From: Leptospira idonii
GTDB lineage: Bacteria; Spirochaetota; Leptospiria; Leptospirales; Leptospiraceae
Length of the DNA stretch: 39,877 bases
Reading direction: 5' to 3'
NCBI RefSeq assembly: GCF_004770995.1
Contig: NZ_RQHW01000034.1
Location: 1-39,877, forward strand
Of this stretch, positions 8,790 to 18,276 are shown piece by piece. Below the pieces are notes generated by a model. That model did not search any database. It was given only the letters and a program-made list of their open reading frames with translations, and was not told the origin of the DNA. Position 1 is the first letter of the stretch. Every line of letters begins with the position of its first letter. Made by a program: the position numbers and the translations under genes.

Positions 8790-10859
8790 ATGGCTTATAT
8801 CGATTTAGAGGACAGTTTAGACGGAATCAAAGGAATCGGTCCCAAGAGGGCTGCTTTGCTTGCCGACCAAGGGATTCGCAATTTGGGAGATCTGTTGACG
8901 AATTATCCCCGCAGATATCTGGATCGCAATTTTACTAAAGACATCATTCTCAAACAGGGAGACGTAGTCACTCTTTTAGGAAATATTTCCGATTCTTATC
9001 TGGTTCACGGAAAAAAAAGCAGACTCATCGTAGGATTCAAAACCTTAAACAACGAAAGAATCAATCTTGTATTTTTCAGAGGTGTGAACTTTTTCAACAA
9101 ACTGTTTACAGTCGATCGTAAATTGGTGATTTCCGGAAAACTGGAATATTTCAAAGGATATCAAATCGTTCACCCCGAATATGAAATGTTAAACGATGAA
9201 AAAGATGATGAATCGGATTTGCTTCATGCGGGAAGAATCATCCCTTTGTATCCTTCTACTGAATCCTTAAAAGAAGAAGGTTTCGATTCCAAGGGTTTTA
9301 GAAAAATCATCCACTTTGTTTTGGGAAAAGGTTCCATTCGGGAGAACCTTCCTCCCGCCTTGGTTCGAAAACGAAAACTTGCTTCCAGAGACGATTCTTT
9401 TAGGAAAATTCATTTTCCAGAGACGATGGAAGCGGTAGGGGAAGCGCGGAGAAGATTCGCCTACGAAGAGTTATACTACTTTCAGCTTCTTCTTTTTTAC
9501 AAACAGAAACAACGTGAGAAAATCAAACGTTTGCTTTGGCCGATCCCGAAGTCTCCTACGGCCGATCTATTGCTGAAAAATCTTCCTTTCCGGCTTACGG
9601 AAGATCAAACGAATGCGGTTCATTCCATTTTGAAATCGGCGAAACAAGATGTTCCGATCGCAGCCCTTCTCCAGGGCGATGTTGGCTCGGGAAAAACGAT
9701 CACGGCACTCATCATCGCTCTTCACTATATAGACAACCGCATTCAAGTGGCGATGTTGGCTCCTACGGAAATCCTTGCCAGACAACATTTTGAAACGATC
9801 TATAAATTCCTGGGAAATATGCCTTTTTTGGGAATAGAATTGTTATTAGGTGGGGAAAATAAAAAACTCAGAGCGGAAAAACTTGCAAGGATGAAGAACG
9901 GAGAAAGTTCTCTCATCATAGGCACACATTCTCTTCTTCAGGAAGACATACAATTTTCCGACTTGGGTCTTGTGATCATCGATGAACAACATAAATTCGG
10001 TGTCGATCAGAGAGAAACGATTCGTTCCAAGGGAAAAAATCCGGATATACTTGCAATGACCGCTACTCCCATTCCTAGAACTCTTTGCCTCACTCTATAT
10101 GGGGATTTGGATCTTGTGAATATCCGTTCCAAACCAGCAGGCAGAAAACCGATCGATACCCGATGGTACAAAGAAGAGAGACGTGCAGGAGTCTACAATT
10201 CGATTCGAAAGTACATAAAAGAAGGAAGACAATGTTACATTGTGTACCCTCTCGTGGAAGATTCCGAAAAGGTGGATTTGGAATCGTGTACGAAAGCGTA
10301 TGAAGATCTCAGTAAAAATATTTTTCCGGATCTGCGTGTGGGCCTATTGCACGGAAAAATGAAGTCCGCAGAGAAAGATTCGGTGATGGCCGCCTTCAAA
10401 CAAAATCAAATTCAAATCTTAGTGACTACTACCGTAGTAGAAGTGGGTGTGGATGTTCCTAATGCTACCATCCTGGTTGTGGAACATGCGAACCGTTTCG
10501 GAATTTCTCAACTACATCAGCTCCGGGGAAGGGTAGGGAGAAGCGATTTGGAAAGTTTTTGCATTTTGATGACGGGAGACTTCATCAGCGACGAAGCAAG
10601 CGATCGTTTGAATGCTTTGACTAAATCTAACGACGGTTATGAACTTGCCGAGAAAGATTTGGAAATCAGAGGGCCGGGAGAGTTATTAGGAGTCAAACAA
10701 AGCGGACTTCCTGAATTCAAAATTGCGGATTTGGTACATGACCGCAATCTTTTGGAAGAAGCGAAACAAGATGCGAGGGATTTTGCGAAAGGGGATGAGT
10801 TGGAAAAAGTGGAAATCCAATCCCGTTTTCAAGAAGGTAAATTTATATTTGCGAATTGA
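8790..10859 (+). CDS. recG: ATP-dependent DNA helicase RecG
   Basis: Superfamily 2 helicase that remodels stalled forks and branch-migrates Holliday junctions. The product has 689 residues, a normal length. The N-terminal helix-hairpin GIKGIGPKRAALL and the OB-fold wedge domain (about residues 50-145) come first. The motor follows: Walker A GDVGSGKT at 296-303, DEQH box in VIIDEQHKFG, TATPIPRTL, then VGVDVPNATIL, HQLRGRVGRS and the RecG C-terminal block GPGELLGVKQSG. All key residues are present. The start overlaps nothing and follows the preceding gene by three bases. Confidence 0.97.
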   Translation: MAYIDLEDSLDGIKGIGPKRAALLADQGIRNLGDLLTNYPRRYLDRNFTKDIILKQGDVVTLLGNISDSYLVHGKKSRLIVGFKTLNNERINLVFFRGVNFFNKLFTVDRKLVISGKLEYFKGYQIVHPEYEMLNDEKDDESDLLHAGRIIPLYPSTESLKEEGFDSKGFRKIIHFVLGKGSIRENLPPALVRKRKLASRDDSFRKIHFPETMEAVGEARRRFAYEELYYFQLLLFYKQKQREKIKRLLWPIPKSPTADLLLKNLPFRLTEDQTNAVHSILKSAKQDVPIAALLQGDVGSGKTITALIIALHYIDNRIQVAMLAPTEILARQHFETIYKFLGNMPFLGIELLLGGENKKLRAEKLARMKNGESSLIIGTHSLLQEDIQFSDLGLVIIDEQHKFGVDQRETIRSKGKNPDILAMTATPIPRTLCLTLYGDLDLVNIRSKPAGRKPIDTRWYKEERRAGVYNSIRKYIKEGRQCYIVYPLVEDSEKVDLESCTKAYEDLSKNIFPDLRVGLLHGKMKSAEKDSVMAAFKQNQIQILVTTTVVEVGVDVPNATILVVEHANRFGISQLHQLRGRVGRSDLESFCILMTGDFISDEASDRLNALTKSNDGYELAEKDLEIRGPGELLGVKQSGLPEFKIADLVHDRNLLEEAKQDARDFAKGDELEKVEIQSRFQEGKFIFAN

Positions 10860-10898
10860 CGAATTCGACCGAACCTATATTTTTCCTTTAGGAATTCT

Positions 10899-11678
10899 AT
10901 GTCTAAACTCGTTTTTTTCTCCATCTTACTTTTGTTTCTTTTCTGCACAGACGAACCGGTACAATCCCAATCGAAACAAGATCCGAACCTCTATTTGGGT
11001 TTGGACAAAATCGTTTACCTGACAGGTAAGTTCAATGCGTCTCAGGTTCTTTCTGAAACCAATTTGGAAGAATCATCCAAGGATCATTATCTTAGACCGG
11101 AAGCAAGAAAAGCACTCTTTCGAATGATCGACGATTTTGAAGAAACAAAACCATCGCATTACAAACAACATATCTTTCTTGTTTCTTCTTTTCGAAACTT
11201 CAATCATCAAAAAGGCATTTGGGAATCGAAATACACAGGCAAAAAACAAATGCGTGTTCCCGTCAAAGGCAAAACTCCCTCCGAGATCGTTTCTTTGATT
11301 TTAGAGTTCTCCAGTGCTCCAGGAACTTCCAGACATCATTGGGGAACGGATTTCGATTTAAACTCTTTGGAAAATTCTTATTTCGAAAAATCGGGTAAAG
11401 GTAAGGTGTTATACGATTGGCTTATTGAAAATGCGGCTCGTTACGGATTTTGTCAGCCGTACAACGAATTTTCCAAAAGAAATTTTAAGGGATACCAGGA
11501 AGAAAAATGGCACTGGTCTTACGCTCCTATCTCCAACCAATTGACCGCGGAATGGGTGAAGTCTTTCAAGGAAGGTAAAATCAACTTGAAAGACTCCTTT
11601 TTGGGCGGGGATGTATTGGGAGAAACCGCTTTGGATTATGTGCAGTCCATAAATCAGGACTGTTATAAAATCAAATAG
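10899..11678 (+). CDS. D-Ala-D-Ala carboxypeptidase-like exported peptidase (VanY/M15B)
   Basis: 259 residues. Zn-dependent peptidase of the M15B/VanY type, predicted to trim peptidoglycan stem peptides in the periplasm. The signature is present: the VSSFR arginine motif, SRHHWGTDFDLN with the H and D metal ligands, and the terminal EKWHWSYAP with the catalytic E and third ligand H. The N-terminus is a signal peptide. LFLFC-TD could be a loose lipobox, but phenylalanine at -1 is unusual, so lipidation is uncertain. It follows recG by 39 bases and converges on galE, with only three bases between stops. Confidence 0.85.
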   Translation: MSKLVFFSILLLFLFCTDEPVQSQSKQDPNLYLGLDKIVYLTGKFNASQVLSETNLEESSKDHYLRPEARKALFRMIDDFEETKPSHYKQHIFLVSSFRNFNHQKGIWESKYTGKKQMRVPVKGKTPSEIVSLILEFSSAPGTSRHHWGTDFDLNSLENSYFEKSGKGKVLYDWLIENAARYGFCQPYNEFSKRNFKGYQEEKWHWSYAPISNQLTAEWVKSFKEGKINLKDSFLGGDVLGETALDYVQSINQDCYKIK

Positions 11679-11687
11679 GTTTTATAA
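11643..11687. terminator. Possible bidirectional terminator between convergent genes
   Basis: Two inverted repeats lie in tandem: CAGTCC/GGACTG with an 8-base loop (11643-11662), and TTATAAAA/TTTTATAA with a 9-base loop (11663-11687). The second spans both stop codons of the VanY-like and galE genes. Its AT-only arms can supply a T-run on either strand. The arms are weak, so this is tentative. Confidence 0.4.
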
Positions 11688-12650
11688 CTTTCTGTAAAGT
11701 TCCCACATACTGCTCAGTAAACTGTTCGCATCGCTGTATTGCGCTTTCCAACCTAATAAAGATTTTGCTTTTGTGGAAGAAGCAACCAGCTTGGCGGGGT
11801 CTCCCGGTCTGCGGTTTACTACTTTATGAGGGATCGGCTTTCCTACGATTTTTTCTGCGAGATCGGTCATTTCTTTTACGGAATAACCGGTTTCCGAACC
11901 TAAGTTCACCGTTATACTCTCGTCCTTTTCCATAATATATTTTAATGCCAGAACGTGCGCACTGGCCAAATCGGAAACATGGATGTAGTCTCTGATGCAG
12001 GTTCCATCTGGGGTGTCGTAATCCTCTCCGTAGATTTCGAAACTTTTTCTCATCCCGGAAGCTGTTTCCATAATGATGGGAAGAAGGTTCGCAGGAGAGT
12101 TTTCCAATCCTCGGATGCGTCCTTTCGGATCGTAACCTGCCGCATTGAAGTATCGCAAACGAGCCGACTTTAAACCTTTCAATTGGTCGAACCATTTCAG
12201 GTTTTCTTCTATGGCAAGTTTCGTATAACCGTAGTAATTCTCAGGAGACAGGGGATGGTTTTCGTCGATCGGCTGGTATTTAGGAGCTCCATATACCGCC
12301 GCAGAAGATGAAAAAACAATATATTTACAACCGTTCTCTAGCATAGCGGAGATTAGTTGTAAAGTCCCGTTCAAATTGTTCAATGCGTATTTTGCGGGAT
12401 CGGTCATGGATTCCCCCGCAGCCTTCCAAGCAGCAAAATGAAAAACGGCATCGATCGGTCTTTCGAAGGCTTTTTTCAAAATTTCCGGATTTTGAATTTT
12501 ACCTTGGATGAATTCATTGGAAGGAAATAAATTTACTTCATTTCCCTTTTCCATATCGTCCACAACCACTATGTTGTGTCCTAGTTCCATCAGTTCTAGA
12601 ACGATATGACTTCCTATATAACCGCTTCCGCCTGTGACAAGAATTCTCAT
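11682..12650 (-). CDS. galE: UDP-glucose 4-epimerase
   Basis: Short-chain dehydrogenase-type enzyme interconverting UDP-glucose and UDP-galactose (or the N-acetyl forms) for surface polysaccharide. 322 residues. NAD-binding TGGSGYIGSH at the N-terminus, catalytic S-S-A-A-V-Y-G and YYGYTK (YxxxK), RYFNAAGYDP, and the GalE-type RDYIHVSDLA and VNRRPGDPAKLVAS are all intact. Its ATG overlaps the lpxA stop by four bases, so it is coupled to lipid A synthesis. No residue seen here distinguishes glucose from N-acetylglucosamine specificity. Confidence 0.93.
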   Translation of the reverse strand: MRILVTGGSGYIGSHIVLELMELGHNIVVVDDMEKGNEVNLFPSNEFIQGKIQNPEILKKAFERPIDAVFHFAAWKAAGESMTDPAKYALNNLNGTLQLISAMLENGCKYIVFSSSAAVYGAPKYQPIDENHPLSPENYYGYTKLAIEENLKWFDQLKGLKSARLRYFNAAGYDPKGRIRGLENSPANLLPIIMETASGMRKSFEIYGEDYDTPDGTCIRDYIHVSDLASAHVLALKYIMEKDESITVNLGSETGYSVKEMTDLAEKIVGKPIPHKVVNRRPGDPAKLVASSTKAKSLLGWKAQYSDANSLLSSMWELYRKL

Positions 12651-13459
12651 TCTTCGTCACCGCCCCCTCCACCGCCTATGGTACGGTGAGCTGTTACTCC
12701 TCTTTTTCCGCTGGAGAAAAAATCGATGATGTATTTTACTTCCGGGATAGGATTTGTTTCTTTCGCCAATTCTTCCAGAGCTTTTGTCGTATTTAATTTG
12801 CTGTGATAGATGATTTTGTACGCTCTTTTGATCATATTGCGGGCGTCAGGTGAGAATCCGCTTCTTTTCAAACCAACTGCATTGAGTCCGATGACGGAAG
12901 CAGGGTTTCCGTCGATGGTGCAATAAGGAGGAACATCTTTTACCACTTTTGCCAAGCCTGCGATCATGGAATGATCACCCACACGTACGAATTGATGAAT
13001 TCCCGCCAAACCGGAAACGAACACTTTGTTCCCCAAAACGACATGACCCGCTAACATGGAACTTTGTACGATGATGTTTTGGTTTCCCACGATGCAGTCA
13101 TGCGCTATGTGGACGTTCCCCATAATGTAATTGCCGTTTCCGATGATGGTAGCGGCTCCTTCCTTTGTGCCTCTGTGGAAAGTACAGTTTTCTCGGATGG
13201 TATTATTGTCTCCGATTTCCAAATAGGTTTTGGTTTCCGGTTTAAAACCCAAATCCTGAGGAAGTCCGCCGAGGCTTCCTCCGGAGAAAATTTTGTTGAA
13301 CTTACCGATCCTGGTTCCTGTGTAAATTCTGTTGTGAGATTCGAGGATCGTACCTTCCCCTATCTTTACGTCTTTTTCTATGATGCAAAAGGGGCCGATT
13401 TCCACGGATTCGTGGAGTTCCGCTTTGGGGTCGATGATGGCTGTGGGGTGAATCTTCAT
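12647..13459 (-). CDS. lpxA: UDP-N-acetylglucosamine acyltransferase (lipid A biosynthesis)
   Basis: First enzyme of lipid A synthesis, transferring a 3-hydroxyacyl chain from ACP. 270 residues. The N-terminal left-handed beta helix is built of hexapeptide repeats (IHPTAIIDPKAELHESVEIG). The catalytic histidine lies in HIAHDCIVGN, and GNPASVIGLN and GLKRSGF are family blocks. Characterised Leptospira LpxA prefers the GlcNAc3N donor; the sequence alone does not prove this here. The C-terminus carries an unusual tail of six glycines followed by DEE. The ATG at 13459 has no clear Shine-Dalgarno sequence. Coupled to galE by ATGA overlap. Confidence 0.95.
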   Translation of the reverse strand: MKIHPTAIIDPKAELHESVEIGPFCIIEKDVKIGEGTILESHNRIYTGTRIGKFNKIFSGGSLGGLPQDLGFKPETKTYLEIGDNNTIRENCTFHRGTKEGAATIIGNGNYIMGNVHIAHDCIVGNQNIIVQSSMLAGHVVLGNKVFVSGLAGIHQFVRVGDHSMIAGLAKVVKDVPPYCTIDGNPASVIGLNAVGLKRSGFSPDARNMIKRAYKIIYHSKLNTTKALEELAKETNPIPEVKYIIDFFSSGKRGVTAHRTIGGGGGGDEE

Positions 13460-13482
13460 GATGATTAAACAGAAAAATCCCT

Positions 13483-13510
13483 AAAGGAGGCCATGCAAAT
13501 GATTTTTTGA
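13483..13510 (+). other. Shine-Dalgarno-led mini-ORF upstream of the HPt gene
   Basis: A strong AAAGGAGG (13483-13490) is followed by ATG CAA ATG ATT TTT TGA. The second ATG (13499) sits eight bases from the Shine-Dalgarno sequence and gives a three-codon reading frame. It lies about 60 bases before the HPt start. It may be a start-stop leader or chance. Confidence 0.3.
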
Positions 13511-13571
13511 AAAAGTAATTTACACTTCGCTTCGTCCGTTATCTAAATAACTACCGAATCGGAGAAATTTT

Positions 13572-13919
13572 TTGAATATAGATTGGTCCAGAATAGAGTC
13601 TTTAGTCGATATGAATGATCCAGACGACCAAGCTTGGTTGAAGGATATGATCATTTCCCTTTTGGAAAACATGACGGTTCGCATCCAAAACCTGAACCGA
13701 TTTATGCAGACCAAAGAACCGAAAGACTTACAGGCAGAGCTTCACCAAATTAAGGGAGTGGCCGCCAATTTCGGACTGGCAGCTCTTTCCAAAGTAGTGA
13801 TCGAGGCGGAAGCTAAGGCGAAGGAAGGAGACATAGAAGGTGCCATCGTTATTTCCGGGCAAGTTCCTTCCGTTTGGGAAGTCACTCGCAAGGAATTAGA
13901 AGTCAAATTCGGAAGCTGA
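13572..13919 (+). CDS. Stand-alone histidine phosphotransfer (HPt) domain protein
   Basis: 115-residue four-helix HPt protein, a cytosolic phosphorelay intermediate between response-regulator receivers. The phosphorylatable histidine is H58 in LHQIKGVAANFGL, matching the HxxKG block, and is followed by the conserved G-L-x-x-L-S helix. No kinase or receiver gene is next to it, so its partners are encoded elsewhere. The TTG start at 13572 is supported by GGAGA six bases upstream and gives an exact HPt-length protein. Convergent with the next gene. Confidence 0.85.
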   Translation: MNIDWSRIESLVDMNDPDDQAWLKDMIISLLENMTVRIQNLNRFMQTKEPKDLQAELHQIKGVAANFGLAALSKVVIEAEAKAKEGDIEGAIVISGQVPSVWEVTRKELEVKFGS

Positions 13920-13926
13920 AAGTAGG

Positions 13927-13939
13927 TTCGAATTTCGAA
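13927..13939. terminator. Weak inverted repeat between convergent genes
   Basis: TTCGAA and TTCGAA flank a single T directly after the HPt stop and at the edge of the convergent gene stop. There is no T-tract. A weak bidirectional terminator is possible. Confidence 0.2.
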
Positions 13940-15388
13940 TCACCTCAGCCAATTTTCCGCCATTTCAACGGCCGCTTTACTTCCGTTATAAACGGACTCG
14001 ATCGAGTTTTTAATCACTCTTTCGTTCATCCTCAAGAGCAAATCGTCGGAATGTGTGAAGATCTCTATCAGGTCTTTTGCATGTTCCGGTTCTCTGCATT
14101 CCACCGTTCCTTCTCCCAATTCCAAAGATCTATGAACCGATGCGGCCTCATGATCTCCCACTCTTCTGATAAAAAGTTTGGGAATGGGGAAAAATGCCAG
14201 TTCGGAAGGTTTCGTAACTAAAACGTCCGCTATACGGATGAGTTTGTCCGTTGCGGAGAAAGCTTCCGTATGGCTCGGAAAATGGAACAGAACTACTGGA
14301 GGAGCTTTTTCGTTATCATCGTCTTCCCGTAAGGGATGACGGGAAATAAATTGTTTTAGATCCTCCCAGGTTAATACGGACTTATAGGGAATCTTTTGGG
14401 CATTTAAAAATTCTTCCAAAGAATTCAGAACCTTAATATGATCTCCCGTATTGATCCAAAAAAAATATTTTTTTAGATTCAATCTTTCTTTGGAAAGGCG
14501 GATCAGTTCTTTGACGTATCCTTTCTGTGCTCCTGCTCCTCCGATGGGAATCAGGAACCTTCTCTTTTTCTTCGTATCGATCCGCCTAACTCTGTTTTCA
14601 CTGTCAGTGATTGCGTTTTTGGCGATGTCTTCCGACACCCAATGTCCCGCTACGGATAGATTTTCCTTAGGAACTCCCATCTCGTGAAACTTCATATAAG
14701 AAGAAGGGCTTTGCACCAGGTTCATCGCACCGGGAACAAGAAGATAATACTGAGGGTGATTGTCACAAATCAAATGAATCACATTTTTAAAACCTGCCGC
14801 TACCGCCATCTGTCCGTTGAGAGGATAGGTTGTGATGATAGGATTGTCTTTGGGAAGATGGGAAATCAAATTTCGGTATAGATCCGCCAATTGACAAGAT
14901 AACTCAAGTGAGGTGATATTTCCTTGCGCCATCAACTGCCCCCAAGCCCATTCGACGGCACCGCCTATGTCCGCAGACAAACGGCTGAAATAACTGTAAG
15001 AATTGTCTATATCTGCGATGGCTTTGGATTCGTTGGAATCGATTGCCAGGATGTCGTGCAGATAGGTGGGGATTTTTTTGGAAAGCGAATGGGTGTAAAC
15101 CGACATCGCCATTCTGTGATGGCCGTAACCCATTCGTATGGAACCCACAATGATTCCTTTTCCTACGGTTCCGGTAGCTTTGTCGTCGATGAGACCGAGG
15201 CCAGGGTAAATGGGAGAAGGTTCGAAGCCCAAGGGTACGGTTACTCCGCAATGAATGGAATATTTTTTTTGCAGAAAACCTCGGATGAGGCCGGCTGTTT
15301 GTTTGGATAAAAAACCTGTTTTTAGGCCGAAGAGAGGTTCTCGATTCATGCAGGGAATAATGATATAGGCGGAAGAGTCTCCTTTCAA
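13940..15388 (-). CDS. GT-B-like (MurG/MGDG synthase type) glycosyltransferase, tentative
   Basis: 482 residues from TTG at 15388, or 469 from ATG at 15349. The region [20 protein letters not shown] resembles the N-terminal GxGxGH loop of GT28 enzymes such as MurG and diacylglycerol glycosyltransferases. The later [17 protein letters not shown] and [15 protein letters not shown] recall the donor-binding half, where a KPS-E loop contacts the nucleotide sugar. Acceptor unknown; a lipid is possible. Neither start is well served: an AAAGGAG sits just after the TTG and 29 bases before the ATG. Divergent from the thiolase. Confidence 0.5.
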   Translation of the reverse strand: MKGDSSAYIIIPCMNREPLFGLKTGFLSKQTAGLIRGFLQKKYSIHCGVTVPLGFEPSPIYPGLGLIDDKATGTVGKGIIVGSIRMGYGHHRMAMSVYTHSLSKKIPTYLHDILAIDSNESKAIADIDNSYSYFSRLSADIGGAVEWAWGQLMAQGNITSLELSCQLADLYRNLISHLPKDNPIITTYPLNGQMAVAAGFKNVIHLICDNHPQYYLLVPGAMNLVQSPSSYMKFHEMGVPKENLSVAGHWVSEDIAKNAITDSENRVRRIDTKKKRRFLIPIGGAGAQKGYVKELIRLSKERLNLKKYFFWINTGDHIKVLNSLEEFLNAQKIPYKSVLTWEDLKQFISRHPLREDDDNEKAPPVVLFHFPSHTEAFSATDKLIRIADVLVTKPSELAFFPIPKLFIRRVGDHEAASVHRSLELGEGTVECREPEHAKDLIEIFTHSDDLLLRMNERVIKNSIESVYNGSKAAVEMAENWLR

Positions 15389-15412
15389 GTGAATTTTGAA
15401 TTCTTAGCTGAC

Positions 15413-15418
15413 AGGAGG
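15413..15418 (+). promoter_or_regulatory. Displaced AGGAGG upstream of thiolase
   Basis: A perfect AGGAGG lies 24 bases before the thiolase ATG at 15443, too far for normal initiation. The in-frame codons between them include no ATG, GTG or TTG. Either the start is served in another way or an RNA fold brings the site closer. Confidence 0.35.
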
Positions 15419-15442
15419 TCAAATTTCTGTCTTTCTGGTTCC

Positions 15443-16624
15443 ATGGAACAAGTTTGTATCGTTGGCGGTATCAGAACCGCATTTGGCAATTTTGGCGGTT
15501 CATTGAAAGATTTCAGTGCTGTGGATTTGGGAGTGGAAGTTTCCAAAGCGGCATTACAAAGAACAGGAATCGACCCCTCTCTCATCGAAGAATCTATTTT
15601 TGGAAACGTAATTCCTACAGGGAAAGACGGAATTTATCTGGCAAGACACATCGGCTTGAAATCGGGTGTACCTATTTCCGCACCGGCACTCACCTTGAAC
15701 AGGTTATGTGGATCCGGAATGGAATCCGTCATCCAGGCAGCCAAAAAAGTATTATTAGGCGAAGCTCACACGGTTCTTGCCGGAGGAGTCGAATCTATGA
15801 GTAACGCTCCTTATGTGGTGCGAAATGCAAGATTCGGAGTTCGTTACGGCAACAGTGAATTCGAAGATTCTTTGGCGCAAGGTTTGACGGACATTTACGT
15901 GGAACTTCCTATGGGGATGACTGCGGAAAATCTTTCCGACCAGTATAAAATTTCCAGAGAAGAACAAGACGAATGGGCTTCCGTTTCTCAAGAAAGAGCC
16001 GAAGCGGCAACAAACAACGGTACATTGAAAGACGAAATTTTACCGATCACAGTCGGAGGAAAAAATCCTGTCGTTTTCGAGAAAGATGAATTCGTAAAAG
16101 GAAAAGCAAACTCCGGCAAACTGGCAGGATTAAAACCTGCTTTCAAAAAAGACGGAACTGTGACAGCAGGAAACGCATCCGGAATCAACGACGGAGCATC
16201 CGCTCTCATCGTCGCTTCTCTTAGCCAAGCTAAAAAACTAGGAAAAGAACCTTTGGCTCTTGTGAAAGGATGGGGACATGCAGGATGTGATCCTGCGAAG
16301 ATGGGAATCGGTCCTGCAGTTGCCATTCCTCTCGCCTTACAAAAAGCAGGTTTGACTTTGAAAGATGTAGGCCTCGTAGAAGTGAACGAAGCGTTCGCAG
16401 CTCAATACTTGGCAGTTCAAAAAGAACTCGGTTTGGATCCTAAAATCACGAACGTAAACGGTGGAGCTATCGCTATCGGACATCCGCTCGGTGCTTCCGG
16501 AAACAGAGTGACTTTGACTTTGGCTTTGGAAATGAGAAGAAGAGGAGTGAAGTACGGAGTAGCATCCCTTTGTATCGGCGGCGGGCAAGGAATCGCAATC
16601 GTTCTGGAAAACCCAAAAGCTTAG
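15443..16624 (+). CDS. Acetyl-CoA acetyltransferase (thiolase)
   Basis: Condenses or thiolytically cleaves acyl-CoA (acetoacetyl-CoA type). 393 residues from ATG 15443, the usual thiolase length, beginning [20 protein letters not shown] longer GTG start at 15389 would add 18 residues not typical of the family, so it is rejected. Active-site C89 is in [10 protein letters not shown]. The C-terminal histidine is in GHPLGASG and the second cysteine in [16 protein letters not shown] is present. Probably used in beta-oxidation or acetoacetyl-CoA formation. The following fusion gene starts nine bases later. Confidence 0.93.
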   Translation: MEQVCIVGGIRTAFGNFGGSLKDFSAVDLGVEVSKAALQRTGIDPSLIEESIFGNVIPTGKDGIYLARHIGLKSGVPISAPALTLNRLCGSGMESVIQAAKKVLLGEAHTVLAGGVESMSNAPYVVRNARFGVRYGNSEFEDSLAQGLTDIYVELPMGMTAENLSDQYKISREEQDEWASVSQERAEAATNNGTLKDEILPITVGGKNPVVFEKDEFVKGKANSGKLAGLKPAFKKDGTVTAGNASGINDGASALIVASLSQAKKLGKEPLALVKGWGHAGCDPAKMGIGPAVAIPLALQKAGLTLKDVGLVEVNEAFAAQYLAVQKELGLDPKITNVNGGAIAIGHPLGASGNRVTLTLALEMRRRGVKYGVASLCIGGGQGIAIVLENPKA

Positions 16625-16633
16625 AACATTAAA

Positions 16634-18244
16634 ATGTACTTATTGTTCCCCGGAAGACACCATCTACTTACAAGATTCCAACATGAATATCTTTCCATGT
16701 TAGGAAAAGAGGGTCTTTGGGGAGCAATAGATGTGGCCGGTAAATCCTTGGAAAAAGCCGGCCGTATCAAAGGGGTGATCTTTGCGGTCACTTCCGCAAA
16801 TCACAACTCCACCCGCAGAAATCCATTGCCTCTCTATCAGAGAGCCATGATGATTCAGGATTTTTCCTCCGATCTGGGGTATCCTTCTTATGTGGTGCCT
16901 ATTGACGATATAGGTTTATCCGACCATTTTGCGGAATATACGATTAAAAAAATAGAAGCTGAGACGGACGGAAAACTCCAACTCACACCGAACAATGCGG
17001 TTGTACTTTGTTCGACTCCCGTCATGCACTTATATCAAAACCTGGGATATTCCATTTTACCTGTGGAAAGGATTCCCGGAACCAAAGAATCTTTTGTCAC
17101 CAAACAACCTTGGCAGATCTTAGAATCCATCGCTGTTGATAAACGACTCCCGAAAGACCAAGAAGATTACGTTCGTTATGTGCATCCTGCCAGCAAACGT
17201 CTTTGGGAAGAATACGGAATCGTCGAAAAGGTAAAGGTTTTGTTCGCTGACTCAGTTGTAGGAGACGACGGAGATCTTACCGAATCCAGAGATTATAATA
17301 CTTATGTCCGTGAAATGGACGAGATCGCCGAATTAAAGTTTAACGAAACTAAGGATTATATTCGTCCGGGACGGATCGGGGATATAGGATGCGCCGTAGG
17401 TTCTTGGATCAAACTTGCGACTGAACAACCTAATTTAATTGAGAGTGATTTTTACGGCGTAGAAATCGCAAGAAAACTCTACGATATTTGCCACCAAAGA
17501 AAGGAAAACGGAGACTTTTCCAATACCAATGTTTTTTTTCTAAGGAAAAATGCGGTCACCGGTTTGGTTTTCCCGAAAGGATCCATGAAGACCATCCACA
17601 CTTCTTCGTTGACACATGAAATAGAATCTTACGGGGATAGAGAAAAACTTTTATCTTTTATTTCCAATCGTTACGAGGAACTCGCTCACGGAGGAGTTTG
17701 GATCAATCGAGACGTAGTAGGCCCGGAAGATAAAGATAAAATCGTATATCTTTGGTTAAATGAAGAAGACGGAAACAACGATACTTCCGTGAAAACATTC
17801 TCCTCCAAACAGGAAAAAAAGAATCATCTGGATTCGATTTCCACATACGCTCGTTTCTTTTATTTTCAAAAAGAATTTAGAAAGGAACAAAACTATCGTT
17901 TGGATTATGAGATTCGAAGCTTGGAAGGTAAAAACTTTCTAGTGATGTCCCTGCAGAATGTTTGCGAATTTCTTTCTAAGAAAGATTACACGGACAACTG
18001 GGACAGCGAGATGCACGAATCTTTCTGTTTTTGGTCTTTCGAAGATTGGAAAACGGAAATGAAACGAAGCGGATTCACTTTGTCTTCCTCCTCTCGTGCT
18101 TATTCCAATCCTTGGATTGTAGAGAATCGATTTTTAGGAAAGGCAGCCCTTTACGAAACTTCTTCTTCTTTTCCGAAAGGGATTTCTGACTTACAACTTC
18201 TTTCTTGGCCAGTGACTCATATGCTGCTGGTCGCGGCGAAATAA
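16634..18244 (+). CDS. Nucleotidyltransferase-like plus SAM methyltransferase fusion protein
   Basis: 536 residues with two regions. Residues 1-165 resemble the HIGH-superfamily fold of NMN adenylyltransferases: PGRHHLLTRFQHEYL stands where GRF-x-P-x-H-x-GH is expected, and NPLPLYQRAMMIQ matches the NP-x(5)-R-x-x-M-I helix. Residues 240-400 form a class I methyltransferase with SAM loop DIGCAVG (250-256) and acidic E277 in GVEIA. A tail to 536 is unassigned. The substrate is unknown. The HIGH-like motif is altered, so nucleotidyl transfer is inferred, not shown. It probably shares the thiolase transcript. Confidence 0.6.
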   Translation: MYLLFPGRHHLLTRFQHEYLSMLGKEGLWGAIDVAGKSLEKAGRIKGVIFAVTSANHNSTRRNPLPLYQRAMMIQDFSSDLGYPSYVVPIDDIGLSDHFAEYTIKKIEAETDGKLQLTPNNAVVLCSTPVMHLYQNLGYSILPVERIPGTKESFVTKQPWQILESIAVDKRLPKDQEDYVRYVHPASKRLWEEYGIVEKVKVLFADSVVGDDGDLTESRDYNTYVREMDEIAELKFNETKDYIRPGRIGDIGCAVGSWIKLATEQPNLIESDFYGVEIARKLYDICHQRKENGDFSNTNVFFLRKNAVTGLVFPKGSMKTIHTSSLTHEIESYGDREKLLSFISNRYEELAHGGVWINRDVVGPEDKDKIVYLWLNEEDGNNDTSVKTFSSKQEKKNHLDSISTYARFFYFQKEFRKEQNYRLDYEIRSLEGKNFLVMSLQNVCEFLSKKDYTDNWDSEMHESFCFWSFEDWKTEMKRSGFTLSSSSRAYSNPWIVENRFLGKAALYETSSSFPKGISDLQLLSWPVTHMLLVAAK

Positions 18245-18276
18245 GTAAAACTATCGGGTTATACAACTTCCTATTA

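Noticed and set aside
15389..15442. GTG start extending the thiolase by 18 residues
   Set aside because: Thiolases begin at the strand [12 protein letters not shown]; the extension has no family match and covers the divergent gene start.
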